DNA from: Leptotrichia sp. HSP-536
GTDB taxonomy: Bacteria > Fusobacteriota > Fusobacteriia > Fusobacteriales > Leptotrichiaceae
Assembly (NCBI RefSeq): GCF_041199985.1
Contig: NZ_CP165647.1
Location: 1,550,001 to 1,614,000, forward strand
Direction: 5' to 3'
DNA: 64,000 bases
Shown here: one piece after another, positions 24,011-33,244 of the stretch
Layout of the letters: the number at the start of each line of letters is the position of its first letter
Numbering within the stretch: position 1 is the first letter of the stretch
Made by a program: the position numbers and the translations under genes
The notes under the pieces: generated by a model
Database searches by the model: none
Told to the model about the DNA's origin: nothing
The model's input: only the letters and a program-made list of their open reading frames with translations

Positions 24011-25106
24011 TTAAGATTTAGAATATTTTAAATATTCATTTATAAATAAATCAATATCTCCATCCATAACTTTTTCAACATTCCCCTCTTCAGCTTTTGT
24101 CCTATGATCTTTTACCATTTTATAAGGCTGGAAAACATATGAACGGATTTGGCTTCCCCATTCGATTTTTGATTCGGTTCCTTTTAATTCTGCCATTTCC
24201 TTTTCCCGTTTTTCCAATTCCAGTTCAAATAATTTTGATTTTAATATTTTCATCGCAGTTTCACGATTTTTTAGCTGTGAACGTTCATTTTGACAAGTAA
24301 CTACTGTATTTGTTGGAATATGTGTAATTCTTACAGCTGAATCTGTTGTATTTACGTGCTGTCCTCCAGCTCCACTTGCACGATAAGTATCAATTTTCAA
24401 GTCTTCTGTACGAATATTTATTTCCACGTCATCTTCTATTTCAGGAGTTACATTTACTGCGGCAAATGAAGTATGCCGTCTAGCATTTGAATCAAACGGA
24501 GAAATTCTGACAAGCCTATGAACACCTTTTTCTCCCTTTAAATAGCCATAAGCATAACTTCCCTTTATATTCAATGTAATACTTTTTATTCCAGCTTCTT
24601 CCCCAGCCAGACTGTCCAAAACTTCTACTTTAAAACTATGACGATTAGCCCATCTGTCATACATTCTGTAAAGCATTTCCGTCCAATCGCAGGCTTCTGT
24701 TCCGCCAGCACCTGAATTTATAGTAAGAATCGCATTATTTATATCATATTCCTCATCTAAAAGCCGTTTAGTCTTAAAATTGTCAATTTCATTCTCTAAG
24801 TTCTTTGCTTTCTGCTCAAGCTCATTTTCAAAAGAATTGTCTCCCATCTCAATAAACTCAATAATCGTAGAAACATCTTCAAAAAGTCCGTTTACATTAT
24901 CATATTCTTCAAGCATTTTTTTCTTTGCACTGATATTTTTCAGAATTTCCTGACTGTTCTCAGTATTCCAGAAATCAGGCTCAAATGTCTGTTTTTCCAA
25001 ATTTTCTATTTCAATTTTCAAATTTTCAAGGTCAAAGATGCCTCCTAATTTCTTCAATATTAATTCCATTTATTTCATTTTGTTTTTTTATTTCAAATAA
25101 ATCCAT
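24011..25106 (-). CDS. prfB: Peptide chain release factor 2, with programmed +1 frameshift
   Basis: Translation begins at the ATG 25104-25106 behind GAGAGG and reads 24 codons (MDLFEIKKQ...RRHL) to an in-frame TGA at 25032-25034. The context AGGAGG-CAT-CTT-TGA-C is the classic RF2 slippage site: an internal Shine-Dalgarno, a CTT slippery codon, a UGA stop and a following C. After a +1 shift the frame reads LDLENLKIEIENLEKQ and continues for 340 more residues. The GGQ motif lies in ASGAGGQHVN, and SPFDSNARRHTSF is the codon-recognition region. The protein ends translation at UGA and UAA, so RF2 supply is self-limited through its own UGA. No gap to other genes suggests an operon. Confidence 0.95.
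25032..25046 (-). promoter_or_regulatory. RF2 programmed frameshift site
   Basis: AGGAGG (25041-25046), three bases, CTT (25035-25037) and TGA (25032-25034), followed by C. This is the standard spacing for +1 slippage on prfB mRNA. Confidence 0.93.
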
Positions 25107-25182
25107 ATTTTTTATACCTCTCTTTTTAAGTGAAAATTTACTAAAACTCTAATTTTTTATAATTCAATTTTAGGAAAATATT

Positions 25183-25215
25183 AAAAGAAGCTGCCCTTTA
25201 AAACAGCCTCTCTTT
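25183..25215. terminator. Terminator downstream of ldhA
   Basis: AAAAGAAGCTG and CAGCCTCTCTTT form an imperfect stem between prfB and ldhA, with T and A runs on both sides. It is the likely end of the ldhA transcript. Confidence 0.5.
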
Positions 25216-25263
25216 AAATTCTTAGAAAATAAAAACTTTTTTAAATATTTTGTTAGATGATAA

Positions 25264-26298
25264 TTATTTTCTTAAACCTTCAACAACTTTACCAGTTTCT
25301 TCATTGTACCAAACTTCGTTTGTCAACGGTTCTTCTTTTACATAAGATAAAATATTGTTAAATGTTGCTTCAGCAATGTTGTCCAATGCTTCTTTTGTTA
25401 AGAATGCTTGGTGAGAAGTCAAAACGACGTTGTTAAACGATAGCAATCTAGCTAGTAAATCATCTTCTAATACGCTTGCTGACTCATCTTCAAAGAAATA
25501 ACTGCTTTCATTTTCATAAACATCAAGTCCTGCTCCACCGATTTTTTTATCTTTTAATCCTTCAACTAGCGCTTCAGTATCAATTAATCCACCTCTGGCA
25601 GCATTGATGATAATAACACCATCTTTCATTTTAGCAATAGTTTCTTTGTTAATTGTATGTCTTGTTTCAGGGAATAATGGGCAATGTAATGAAATCACAT
25701 CAGAATTTGCAAATATTTCATCTAATGTTACATAAGTGAAATTTTCTTCTTTTGCAGCTTGTTCATTAGGGAATTTATCGTAACCAATAACTTTCATTCC
25801 TAATCCGTTTAAAATTCTTATGAAAATTCTCGCGATTCTACCAGTTCCTATAATTCCAGCAGTTTTCCCGTTTAAATCCATTCCAGTTAATCCTGCTAAA
25901 CTAAAGTTACCTTCTCTCGTTCTGTTGTAAGCTTTGTGAGTTTTTCTGTTTACTGACATAAGAAGAGCCAATGAATGTTCAGCAACAGCATATGGTGAAT
26001 ACGCAGGAACTCTTAAAACAGTAATTCTGTTTTCACGGGCAGCTTTCAAGTCAATATTGTTATAACCAGCACATCTTGCAGCAATTAATCTTACTCCATT
26101 TTTTGCAAGGATATTTAGTACTTTTGCATTTAAATCATCATTTACGAATGTGCAGACAACATCCTGATACTTAGTAAGCATCACGTTTTTCAGACTTAAT
26201 TTTTCCTCAAAATACGTAATATTAGCTCCAAATGTTTCATTCCATTTGTCAAAAAACTCAATATCATAAGGTTTTGCATCGAAAACTACAATTTTCAT
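25264..26298 (-). CDS. ldhA: D-lactate dehydrogenase
   Basis: A 344-residue D-2-hydroxyacid dehydrogenase. NAD-binding GTGRIARIF is at 151-159, and the catalytic triad falls at the textbook positions R235 (NAARGG), E264 and H296 (LTSHQAF). YAVAEHSLALLMSVNR and the YENESSYFFEDES loop are characteristic of fermentative D-LDH rather than 3-phosphoglycerate dehydrogenase. It reduces pyruvate to D-lactate and regenerates NAD+, the main fermentation route in Leptotrichia-like bacteria. It is a single gene with GGAGGAATG ahead of its ATG, and a repeat-rich 460-bp gap lies upstream. Confidence 0.93.
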   Translation of the reverse strand: MKIVVFDAKPYDIEFFDKWNETFGANITYFEEKLSLKNVMLTKYQDVVCTFVNDDLNAKVLNILAKNGVRLIAARCAGYNNIDLKAARENRITVLRVPAYSPYAVAEHSLALLMSVNRKTHKAYNRTREGNFSLAGLTGMDLNGKTAGIIGTGRIARIFIRILNGLGMKVIGYDKFPNEQAAKEENFTYVTLDEIFANSDVISLHCPLFPETRHTINKETIAKMKDGVIIINAARGGLIDTEALVEGLKDKKIGGAGLDVYENESSYFFEDESASVLEDDLLARLLSFNNVVLTSHQAFLTKEALDNIAEATFNNILSYVKEEPLTNEVWYNEETGKVVEGLRK

Positions 26299-26447
26299 TT
26301 TTACATTCCTCCTAAAATTTATTATCTCTTGTATTCATTATAGCAGAAAAAATTAGTTCAAGTCAAATAGTTTTATAGGGTTTTTATTATTTTTTAAAAG
26401 TTTTCTATAAAAGTTTTTGTCTACAAAGTAAAAAAGACATTAACATT

Positions 26448-26510
26448 CAGTGAACTACTCCCGCTTGTAGAAGCCGGAGACTTCTTGCTATCTTTTGTTA
26501 AAAATTATTA
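26448..26510. mobile_element. IS200/IS605-like end remnant, copy 1
   Basis: GAACTACTCCC-GCTT-GTAG-AAGC-CGGAGACTT has the GCTT/AAGC mini-hairpin and the GGAGACTT tail common to ends of IS200/IS605 elements. It matches 42938-42998 imperfectly. No tnpA or tnpB reading frame is nearby, so only an end is left. The 26299-26759 gap otherwise holds repeat copy 26576-26681. Confidence 0.5.
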
Positions 26511-26575
26511 TCTTGATAACTTAAGCACTATAAGTCATCATCTTTTCCTGACTATAAATCTATCTAACTCACTTG

Positions 26576-26681
26576 TATAGTAAAATTGCTTTAAAGCCAA
26601 ACTCAAAAGCTATGACTATGTTACTCAAACCCTAAATTTATATGATTTTCAATAGTTCAGTTTTAAATGGGTTCGAGTATA
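26576..26681. repeat. Dispersed palindrome-ended repeat, family A, copy 2
   Basis: Runs TATAGTAAAA ... AAACCCTAAATTTAT ... GGGTTCGAGTATA. It matches 28507-28610 in the same orientation and 19158-19263 in the opposite one. Confidence 0.8.
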
Positions 26682-26759
26682 TTTGTACTGAACATCTCAT
26701 TTAAGTCAACTGGATTTGTGTGATTGACAAATTCCTAATTTTAATTTTTTGGTAATTAA

Positions 26760-27227
26760 TTATTTTTGAAACCTGCTTTCATGAATATATCCAAATTTTC
26801 TACCATTTATCTTGTTAGTAGAAACTCTTACGCGATACCATCCATTTTTCTTTTTCCCTATTGTGTAAATCACATCTTCACTATTTACTTTAGCTACTAT
26901 TCTAGATTTTAATGAACCTTTTTCCCTCACATTAGTATTTCCACCTGGTAGTACATTTCTTTCATTTACTGACCTTAACAGGCTATTATGAATGTATCCT
27001 GTATAATCAGATTGAGAATCTACAGATCTCACTTTGTACCAGTTACCAGACCTTTTGTTGCTATTTACAATATCTCCGCTTGGAACAACTCTTGTAACTC
27101 GGGATTTCGTTGTTGGAGAAGTTCGCACATTAATTCCGTTATGCTTTGCTGATGTCATGTATGTCGCTCCCATTGAAACATTGCTCAATGATGAGACCAT
27201 AATCACAGATGATAATATTTTTTTCAT
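26760..27227 (-). CDS. Secreted protein with two bacterial SH3 domains
   Basis: A 155-residue protein, starting at the ATG 27225-27227 behind GGGAGTG. An N-terminal signal peptide ends near SMGA. Two SH3b repeats follow: INVRTSPTTKSRVTRVVPSGDIV...WYKV...GYIHNSLL (about 30-85) and TNVREKGSLKSRIVAKVNSEDVIYTI...WYRVRV...GYIHESRF (about 95-155). SH3b domains bind peptidoglycan or accompany cell-wall enzymes; none is fused here. It is a close paralogue of the next gene at 27388, so a tandem duplication is likely. Probably periplasmic. Confidence 0.82.
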   Translation of the reverse strand: MKKILSSVIMVSSLSNVSMGATYMTSAKHNGINVRTSPTTKSRVTRVVPSGDIVNSNKRSGNWYKVRSVDSQSDYTGYIHNSLLRSVNERNVLPGGNTNVREKGSLKSRIVAKVNSEDVIYTIGKKKNGWYRVRVSTNKINGRKFGYIHESRFQK

Positions 27228-27316
27228 AAGAATCACTCCCTATATTTAAACTTTTTTTAATTCTTTTATCATTATAATTATACCCCTTTTTTTAATTTTT
27301 GCAATGCAAATATAAA

Positions 27317-27350
27317 AAATAGTAGGAAATATTAAAATTTCCTACTATCA
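27317..27350 (-). terminator. Terminator of the 27388 SH3 gene
   Basis: Perfect 12-bp arms ATAGTAGGAAAT and ATTTCCTACTAT around a six-base loop, followed by a T-rich stretch on the minus strand. Confidence 0.75.
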
Positions 27351-27387
27351 TTCAGGATATTAATAACAAATCAAAACTTTTGAATTA

Positions 27388-27870
27388 TTACTTTTTAGCA
27401 ACTTGATTACTGTAGATATAACCGTGCTGATTGCCATTAAATTTTATGTAATACCAATCATCATCTGTTTTACTTATTGCATAAACTGTTTGACCAGTTT
27501 TTAATCTCGTTTTTATTGCAGCCTTTGTTGTTGGCTTTTCCCTTATGTTGCTATATCCTAAACTGGAAGTTATAACAAGTTTTCCAAGTGTTTCTTTTAA
27601 TTGGCTATTATGAATATATCCTGTGAACGATTTTTTAATATTGCTATTATAATAAGTTACTTTATGCCAATCTCCAGATTTTTCTGTACTTTCAAGTATT
27701 TCTCCATTTTTAAGAGTTTCTATAACTTTAGAATCTGTAGTGGCAGATTCTCGAATATTAATAGCATTATCTTTTGATGATGTTATAAAAGAAGCTCCCA
27801 TAGAAACAGTACTAAATGCAAAAGACAAAATTGAAATTAAAAACATTTTTTTTAAATTAAATTTTTTCAT
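27388..27870 (-). CDS. Secreted protein with two bacterial SH3 domains, paralogue
   Basis: A 160-residue protein starting at the ATG behind GGAGGAGTGG. Signal peptide MKKFNLKKMFLISILSFAF...SMGA, then two SH3b domains: INIRESATTDSKVIETLKNGEIL...WHKV...GYIHNSQL and SNIREKPTTKAAIKTRLKTGQTVYAI...WYYIKF...GYIYSNQV. The domain order matches the gene at 26760, with which it forms a tandem pair separated by a terminator. A role in the cell envelope is likely; the ligand is unknown. Confidence 0.82.
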   Translation of the reverse strand: MKKFNLKKMFLISILSFAFSTVSMGASFITSSKDNAINIRESATTDSKVIETLKNGEILESTEKSGDWHKVTYYNSNIKKSFTGYIHNSQLKETLGKLVITSSLGYSNIREKPTTKAAIKTRLKTGQTVYAISKTDDDWYYIKFNGNQHGYIYSNQVAKK

Positions 27871-28055
27871 AAAAACCACTCCTCCAAAAGTAAAATTTTA
27901 TAATATTTGGCTTTTTCATTATAATTATAACTCATTTTTTTATTTTTTCAATAATATAAAATTATTTTTTATTTGGTTTTTAAAATATTTTTATTTTTAT
28001 AAGTCTCTCTCTCTATAATAATTATATCACATTTTATAAATTTCTCAACATATTT

Positions 28056-28466
28056 TTACTCTAAATTTTCTGCACTAAATGAATATGGCAACAATTCTTC
28101 TATTGAAGCAATTTTATATTTATTGTCTTTATTTGCCAAAATTATAATTGTATCTTTATCTGAAAATTCTCTGATTACTTGCCTGCAGGCTCCACAAGGG
28201 CTAATTGGTTCAGGGGTATTTCCTGTTATAACAAGTACTTTTATTTTTTTCATATTCTCAGTAATTGCTGTTGTAATTGCATTACGTTCGGCACATATTG
28301 TAAGTCCAAAGGAAGCATTTTCTACATTAACTCCTTTATGTTTACATCCATTATCGTCAATTAGAAGTGCTGCTACTGGAAATTGTGAATAAGGTACATA
28401 CGCATTTTTTAATAAAAGATTTACTTCATTAATATAACTTAATATTTCATTTTCATTTAGAGACAT
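28056..28466 (-). CDS. cdd: Cytidine deaminase
   Basis: A 136-residue tetrameric-type deaminase. The start is the ATG at 28464-28466 behind AAGGAGTGAG. TICAERNA supplies the zinc ligand C58 and the proton-shuttle E60; PCGACRQV supplies C91 and C94. YVPYSQFPVAALL and the N/E substrate-binding residues in NVENASFG are conserved. It deaminates cytidine and deoxycytidine to uridine nucleosides for salvage. It is a single gene, with repeat family A directly upstream. Confidence 0.95.
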   Translation of the reverse strand: MSLNENEILSYINEVNLLLKNAYVPYSQFPVAALLIDDNGCKHKGVNVENASFGLTICAERNAITTAITENMKKIKVLVITGNTPEPISPCGACRQVIREFSDKDTIIILANKDNKYKIASIEELLPYSFSAENLE

Positions 28467-28506
28467 TATTCTCACTCCTTATCTATAAAAATATTGTTAG
28501 TAATGT

Positions 28507-28610
28507 TATAGTAAAACTGGTTTAAAGCCGAACTCAAAAGCCATAACTATTTTACTCAAACCCTAAATTTATAATTTTTAACAGTTCAATTTTAAATGAG
28601 TTCGAGTATA
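28507..28610. repeat. Dispersed palindrome-ended repeat, family A, copy 3
   Basis: TATAGTAAAACTGG to GAGTTCGAGTATA, the same orientation as 26576-26681. It lies between cdd and dinB. Confidence 0.8.
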
Positions 28611-28683
28611 TTTTAAATTTAAACTCAAAAGTTGAAAATTTTACAAAAAACTCTAGATGTTTAATTTAAAAAAAATTTTAGAA

Positions 28684-29775
28684 TTATTTTAAGTCATTAA
28701 ATGATAATTGGACAACATTATTTTTTAATATCGAACTTAATTGTACTCCAATGAGCCTTATTTCATCTTTTTTTTCAAAAAAATTTAGATTTTCAAGAGT
28801 CGCTTCATAAATTTTATTTTCATTATTTGTAGCATTTTCCAAAGTTCTGGAACGAGTGTGAGTAACAAAATTTGAATATCGGATTTTTACTGTAACTGTC
28901 TTTGCAAATTCATTTTTTTCTATAAGTTTACGACTTAACTTGTTAGATTGCTTTTTTAATTCATCATATATTATGGAAATATCATTTTCTTCCCGATTAA
29001 ATGTTATTTCGTGTCCATACGACTGTCTTTTTCTATCCGTATTTATTTCCGTAAAATGTAAACCACGAACCGTATTATACAAATATTCTCCTTTACTCAT
29101 TCCAAATCTTCTAATTAATTCATTTTTCTCAATTTCGTAAAGCTGAAAAACAGTTGTCGCATTAAATAACTTTAATACTTCTCTAGTTTTTTTCCCAATT
29201 CCAGGAATTATAGCTAAACTTTTATCATAAATATATTCCAAAAAATGTTCTCGATTCTTAAATATAAAGTAACCATTTGGCTTATTAATATCACTTGCAA
29301 TTTTTGCACTAATTTTGCTAAATCCTATTCCAACTGAACAAGTAAGCTGAGAATTATCATAAATATATTGCTTAAATTTTTTTATAAATCTTTCAATTTT
29401 TAAGATTTCATCTCTTTTATCAAGTTTTATATTTTTATTTTGAATAAATTCTGTAATATCAATATAACCTTCATCAACAGAAGTAAATTCACACTTTTTC
29501 AAAATATTTTTTATTAATCTCTGTATTCTTCTGCCTTCTTCAAAATAAATATCTTTTCTAAGGCTCACAACAATAAGGCTGGGACAAAGCCGTTTAGCCT
29601 GAACCGTTGGCATAGCCGATTTTATGCCAAATTTTCTAGCTTCATAGCTTGCTGTTGTAACAACTCCATGCCCTATTGCGATTGGCTTTCCCCTAAGTTC
29701 TTTATTATCCCGCTGTTCAATGGCGGCAAAAAAAGCATCCATATCATAATGCAGATAAATTTTTCTTTCTTCCAT
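28684..29775 (-). CDS. dinB: DNA polymerase IV (Y-family)
   Basis: A 363-residue Y-family polymerase. Metal-binding residues are D11 and D13 in LHYDMDAFFAAIEQ and D101-E102 in SVDEGYIDIT. YEARKFGIKSAMP and the helix-hairpin-helix IPGIGKKTREVL near 190 are conserved, and the little-finger domain runs to about 345. It copies past damaged or mismatched DNA with low fidelity. No beta-clamp-binding tail can be pinned down beyond VVQLSFNDL at the C-terminus. It is the last gene of a minus-strand cluster behind lolD. Confidence 0.93.
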   Translation of the reverse strand: MEERKIYLHYDMDAFFAAIEQRDNKELRGKPIAIGHGVVTTASYEARKFGIKSAMPTVQAKRLCPSLIVVSLRKDIYFEEGRRIQRLIKNILKKCEFTSVDEGYIDITEFIQNKNIKLDKRDEILKIERFIKKFKQYIYDNSQLTCSVGIGFSKISAKIASDINKPNGYFIFKNREHFLEYIYDKSLAIIPGIGKKTREVLKLFNATTVFQLYEIEKNELIRRFGMSKGEYLYNTVRGLHFTEINTDRKRQSYGHEITFNREENDISIIYDELKKQSNKLSRKLIEKNEFAKTVTVKIRYSNFVTHTRSRTLENATNNENKIYEATLENLNFFEKKDEIRLIGVQLSSILKNNVVQLSFNDLK

Positions 29776-29806
29776 TACTAATTTCCTACTTTTTTAAAAT
29801 TATTTT

Positions 29807-30511
29807 TTAAAACTGTATTGTCGGTAAAATCATATTAAACTCACCATTCTCAATTTTGTATTTATATGCAGCTAAATTTGCAAGTTCCAGACTGTGTGTT
29901 ACTATTATTATTGACTGCTGCCTTTCCTTATTTATTTTCATAAATAGTTGGTTTATTAAATTACTTGTTTCCGTATCTAGATTTCCTGTCGGCTCATCAG
30001 CCAGAATTATATCAGGGTCATTAACCATTGCTCTTGCTATTGCCACACGCTGCTTTTCTCCGCCTGAAAGTTCCATTGGCTTATGTTTTGTACGTTTTGC
30101 AAGCCCTACAAGCGCAAGCAGTTCTTTAGCTTTTTTTTGAGCTTCATTTCTATTCATATTTTTATTTATTAGTGCAGGCATCATGACATTTTCAAGAGCT
30201 GTAAATTCATTTAATAAATAATGAAACTGAAATACAAATCCTATTTTTTCATTTCTTATAATATTTTTAGCTTTTTCATTTCTATAATGAATTTTTTCTC
30301 CGCCAATATAAATTTCTCCATCTGTCGGCTCATCTAAAAGTCCCAGTATATTTAAAAGAGAAGTTTTTCCACTTCCTGATTTACCTTGAATGGAAATAAA
30401 ATCCCCTTTATTAAATGCTAAATTTATATTTTTTAATATATGAATTTCTTCAACTTTTGTCTTATAAATTTTATTAACATTTTTCAGTTCTATTATTTTA
30501 TTTTTATTCAT
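29807..30511 (-). CDS. lolD: Lipoprotein-releasing ABC transporter ATPase (LolD-like)
   Basis: A 234-residue ABC ATPase of the MacB/LolD group. Walker A is GKSGSGKT at 43-50, the Q-loop is VFQFHYLL near 93-100, the signature is LSGGEKQ at 148-154 and Walker B with the following residues is ADEPTGNLDT at 171-180. FQFHYLL and the short length are LolD features. With the permease overlapping it by 8 bp, it would power release of lipoproteins from the inner membrane. The presence of an outer membrane in this lineage fits. Confidence 0.85.
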   Translation of the reverse strand: MNKNKIIELKNVNKIYKTKVEEIHILKNINLAFNKGDFISIQGKSGSGKTSLLNILGLLDEPTDGEIYIGGEKIHYRNEKAKNIIRNEKIGFVFQFHYLLNEFTALENVMMPALINKNMNRNEAQKKAKELLALVGLAKRTKHKPMELSGGEKQRVAIARAMVNDPDIILADEPTGNLDTETSNLINQLFMKINKERQQSIIIVTHSLELANLAAYKYKIENGEFNMILPTIQF

Positions 30512-31667
30512 ATTTCAATGCCTCCACTGGTTTCAATTTAGATGCTCTGGCTGCAGGAAAAATTGTCGATAAAAATACAACAACGAATGTTACTCCGTAA
30601 ATAATGAGCAGTTCTTTTTGGGAAATATACAAAGGCAATTCTTCCAAATAATATGTTCCACTTTTCATATATATTTTGAAAAGTCTTTTTAAAGCCATTA
30701 ATATAAGTGGCGATAATGCACTTGCCAAAATCATTCCAAAAACACCAATTATTAATCCTTCTATAGTAAAAATTCTACGAATATTTTTATTTGTATATCC
30801 AATTGACTTTAAAATTCCAATATCTTTTATTTTTTCACGTACAATCATATTTAAAATTACAGATACAGCAAAACTTGCAATAACTAATAATAAACTTAAA
30901 ATTGCAACTAGTACAAATTTTTCAAACTGCACTGCCCTTAAGAGATTCTGATTAATTGTCTTCCAGCTTATTGCTCCATATTCTTGACCATTAACAGTAT
31001 TGTTTACCTGATTCAAAGTTTCTTCCACTTTTTGTGGGCTTTCAACTTTGATTCCAATTTCTGTTGCAGCTTGTCCTTGTTCCGCTAATATTTGCATAGT
31101 TCGTAAAGGTACAATTATAAGATTAGAATCATAGTCTAAAAAACCCGTTTTAAATATTCCTCTTACTAGAAGTTTTAATTCTTTATTTTCAGCTGATACA
31201 AGGCTTATCTCGTCTCCAACTTTTAGTTTCAGTTCCTTTGACAATTCTTCTCCAATCAAAACCGAATTAAGCTCTGAAACATTATTATTCCCCTTAATCA
31301 TATGTAATTTCAGGTCTGTTTTCACATTTTCAGGACTAATTCCATTTGCCAGCACTCCTTTTGCAAAGCCCTCACGTTTTATTATTGACTGGCTGTTAAT
31401 TTGTGGAATTACAGCTTTTACTCCTTCTATTTTTTTTACATTTTCTACAATTTGATTATAGTTTTCAAAAAATGACTTCTGTTTATTTTTTATTAAAATA
31501 TGTGGACTCATTGTGAGTAATGAATTTATCATATTTTTTTCAAGTCCATTAGAAACAGTAAGTGATACAATAAAAACCGTCACAGCAATTGCCACCCCAA
31601 GTACAGAAAATATACTTTGAAATTTTCTTTCAACAACATGCCGAAACGCAATAAAAAATTCTACCAT
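30504..31667 (-). CDS. lolC: Lipoprotein-releasing ABC permease (LolC/LolE-like)
   Basis: A 387-residue FtsX-fold permease. The first membrane helix is at about 15-38 (FSVLGVAIAVTVFIVSLTV). A periplasmic domain of about 210 residues follows, then three helices near 250-275, 300-325 and 350-375. The conserved EKIKDIGILKSIG coupling motif precedes helix 3. This topology is that of LolC/E and MacB; the periplasmic domain lacks MacB length. Only one permease gene is present, so it may act as a homodimer. It is translationally coupled to lolD. Confidence 0.82.
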   Translation of the reverse strand: MVEFFIAFRHVVERKFQSIFSVLGVAIAVTVFIVSLTVSNGLEKNMINSLLTMSPHILIKNKQKSFFENYNQIVENVKKIEGVKAVIPQINSQSIIKREGFAKGVLANGISPENVKTDLKLHMIKGNNNVSELNSVLIGEELSKELKLKVGDEISLVSAENKELKLLVRGIFKTGFLDYDSNLIIVPLRTMQILAEQGQAATEIGIKVESPQKVEETLNQVNNTVNGQEYGAISWKTINQNLLRAVQFEKFVLVAILSLLLVIASFAVSVILNMIVREKIKDIGILKSIGYTNKNIRRIFTIEGLIIGVFGMILASALSPLILMALKRLFKIYMKSGTYYLEELPLYISQKELLIIYGVTFVVVFLSTIFPAARASKLKPVEALKYE

Positions 31668-31743
31668 AATTGTTTTTCTCTCCTTATAGTTTTATATTTC
31701 TTACATTATTATCTGATATTTATAAAATTTATAATTTTTTTCT

Positions 31744-32238
31744 TTAAATATTCAATTTTTCTCCAATTTGATTTTGTATTAATTTAAAAAATAATAACTC
31801 ATTATTTATATTCAATCTAATTTGTATTTTCTTTTTATCTTTCGTTACTATTTCCAAAATTTTATCAACTTTTGTAGAGCTGATTTTAGCAATCTTTACA
31901 GTAGCTCTTTCAATATCTGACATTTTAATACATAAATTTTTTATAAATATTTCATTATTTTCAATAACAATTTTGAAATTGAACAGAAGAAAAGATGCAA
32001 TAAAAACATACCCAAATAAAATTATTATAAGGGTAATTTTTATTGGTGTCAATTTTTCAAGTCCTGTAATTCCTTTATACAGTGAATATCCTGCAATAAA
32101 CATAAGTATTATAAAAAAAATAGATGATGAAATCATATATTTCAAATTTGCTCTAAAAATATATTTATTTTTCTCATCTTCTATTTTATATTTTTCAATT
32201 TTGTCTTTTAAATTTTCTGTATTAATTAAATTATTCAT
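31744..32238 (-). CDS. Membrane protein with PH-like C-terminal domain
   Basis: A 164-residue protein. Two hydrophobic helices (about 35-54 and 66-86) are followed by a beta-rich soluble part: FKIVIENNEIFIKN, then SDIERATVKIAKI and KKKIQIRLNIN. This suggests a bacterial PH (bPH2-like) domain. Function not known. It sits between the lolC gene and an ftsB/divIC-like gene on the same strand. Confidence 0.5.
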   Translation of the reverse strand: MNNLINTENLKDKIEKYKIEDEKNKYIFRANLKYMISSSIFFIILMFIAGYSLYKGITGLEKLTPIKITLIIILFGYVFIASFLLFNFKIVIENNEIFIKNLCIKMSDIERATVKIAKISSTKVDKILEIVTKDKKKIQIRLNINNELLFFKLIQNQIGEKLNI

Positions 32239-32278
32239 TGTATATTTATTCTTACTTATAAAACTTTTTGATAAAAAA

Positions 32279-32328
32279 TTATAGTAAAATTATCTAAATT
32301 GAATTAATTTTAAGTAATTTTACTATAA
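32279..32328. repeat. Small perfect palindrome-ended element
   Basis: 14-bp perfect arms TTATAGTAAAATTA and TAATTTTACTATAA enclose 22 bases. The ends share TATAGTAAAA with repeat families A and B. Confidence 0.55.
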
Positions 32329-32342
32329 TTTAACTTTCAAAG

Positions 32343-32612
32343 TTATTCTACTATTTTATAAGTAGATTCTCCTTCTCTTTTTAAATTTAAATCATTTCTT
32401 GCGTATTTTTCTGTTTTTTCCTTATCATTAGTATTTTCTTTTTCTTCTAGCAGTTTATTTTTTCTTTCTATTAATTCTTTTATATTTTTTTCTGTTTCCA
32501 TTAAACTAATTTTCATTTTCTTTTTTCCCATATATACACTTAGACTTTGACCAATGAAATATACTACTAAACAAAAAAATATGATATTTCCGATAAAATA
32601 AATCTTTTTCAT
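32343..32612 (-). CDS. FtsB/DivIC-like septum formation protein
   Basis: An 89-residue bitopic protein. One membrane helix (about 5-24) is followed by a coiled coil of E/K/I/L heptads (34-65) and the conserved C-terminal motif EKYARNDLNLKREGE. This is the FtsB/DivIC layout; these proteins bridge FtsL and FtsQ/DivIB at the division septum. The gene follows nrdR with a 33-bp gap. Confidence 0.85.
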   Translation of the reverse strand: MKKIYFIGNIIFFCLVVYFIGQSLSVYMGKKKMKISLMETEKNIKELIERKNKLLEEKENTNDKEKTEKYARNDLNLKREGESTYKIVE

Positions 32613-32645
32613 TCTACTCCTTCCAAATTTTCAATTTATATTTTT

Positions 32646-33104
32646 TTATTTTCTATCATTTCTTATTTTTTCAATTTCTTTTACAAAACTATCAAGACTA
32701 TCAAATTTTTTATAAACTGAAGCAAACCTAACATAGGCAATTTCATCTAAATCTATTAAATAAGAAAGAATTTTATCTCCCAGTTCACTAGATTTTATTT
32801 CTCCAGAATACTCAGTTAAAATTTCACGTTCAATCTTGTCTATCATTTCTTCAATTTTCTCATTATCGCTATGACGTTTTTTAAAAGCTCTTATAATCCC
32901 GTTGTAAACTTTTTCTCTTGAATAAGGCTGTTTTTGTCCGTTTTTTTTTATTACTGTCAATGACAATTCAGCAACTTTTTCGTGTGTTGTAAATCTTTTT
33001 CCGCAATGTTCACATTCACGTCGACGTTTTATTGAATTTCCTTCAAAATACGAACGGCTATCAATAACTTTTGTATTTTCATAACCGCAAAATGGACATC
33101 TCAT
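32646..33104 (-). CDS. nrdR: Transcriptional repressor NrdR
   Basis: A 152-residue protein; the ATG at 33102-33104 is used and the upstream extension rejected. The zinc ribbon has C3 and C6 (MRCPFCG), then C31 and C34 (RECEHCGKRF). An ATP-cone domain follows: VIKKNGQKQPYSREKVYNGI, ending with YLIDLDEIAYVRFASVYKKF. NrdR senses ATP/dATP and represses ribonucleotide reductase genes; its NrdR boxes and targets are not in this window. Confidence 0.95.
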   Translation of the reverse strand: MRCPFCGYENTKVIDSRSYFEGNSIKRRRECEHCGKRFTTHEKVAELSLTVIKKNGQKQPYSREKVYNGIIRAFKKRHSDNEKIEEMIDKIEREILTEYSGEIKSSELGDKILSYLIDLDEIAYVRFASVYKKFDSLDSFVKEIEKIRNDRK

Positions 33105-33244
33105 AATTTTCACCAATCTTTCTTTTAATTTAAAAAACAATTTTAAAGTTACATCTGATTCTCAGTGATACTATTTCAAAAAAAATTTAAATGTACCTAA
33201 AATAGAGCAAGAAAGTTTTGGAATCTAAACAATCTAATTATTAC

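Noticed and set aside
2333..28610. CRISPR array made of the repeat copies
   Set aside because: The copies are far apart, of differing orientation, and not separated by regular spacers; no cas gene is present.
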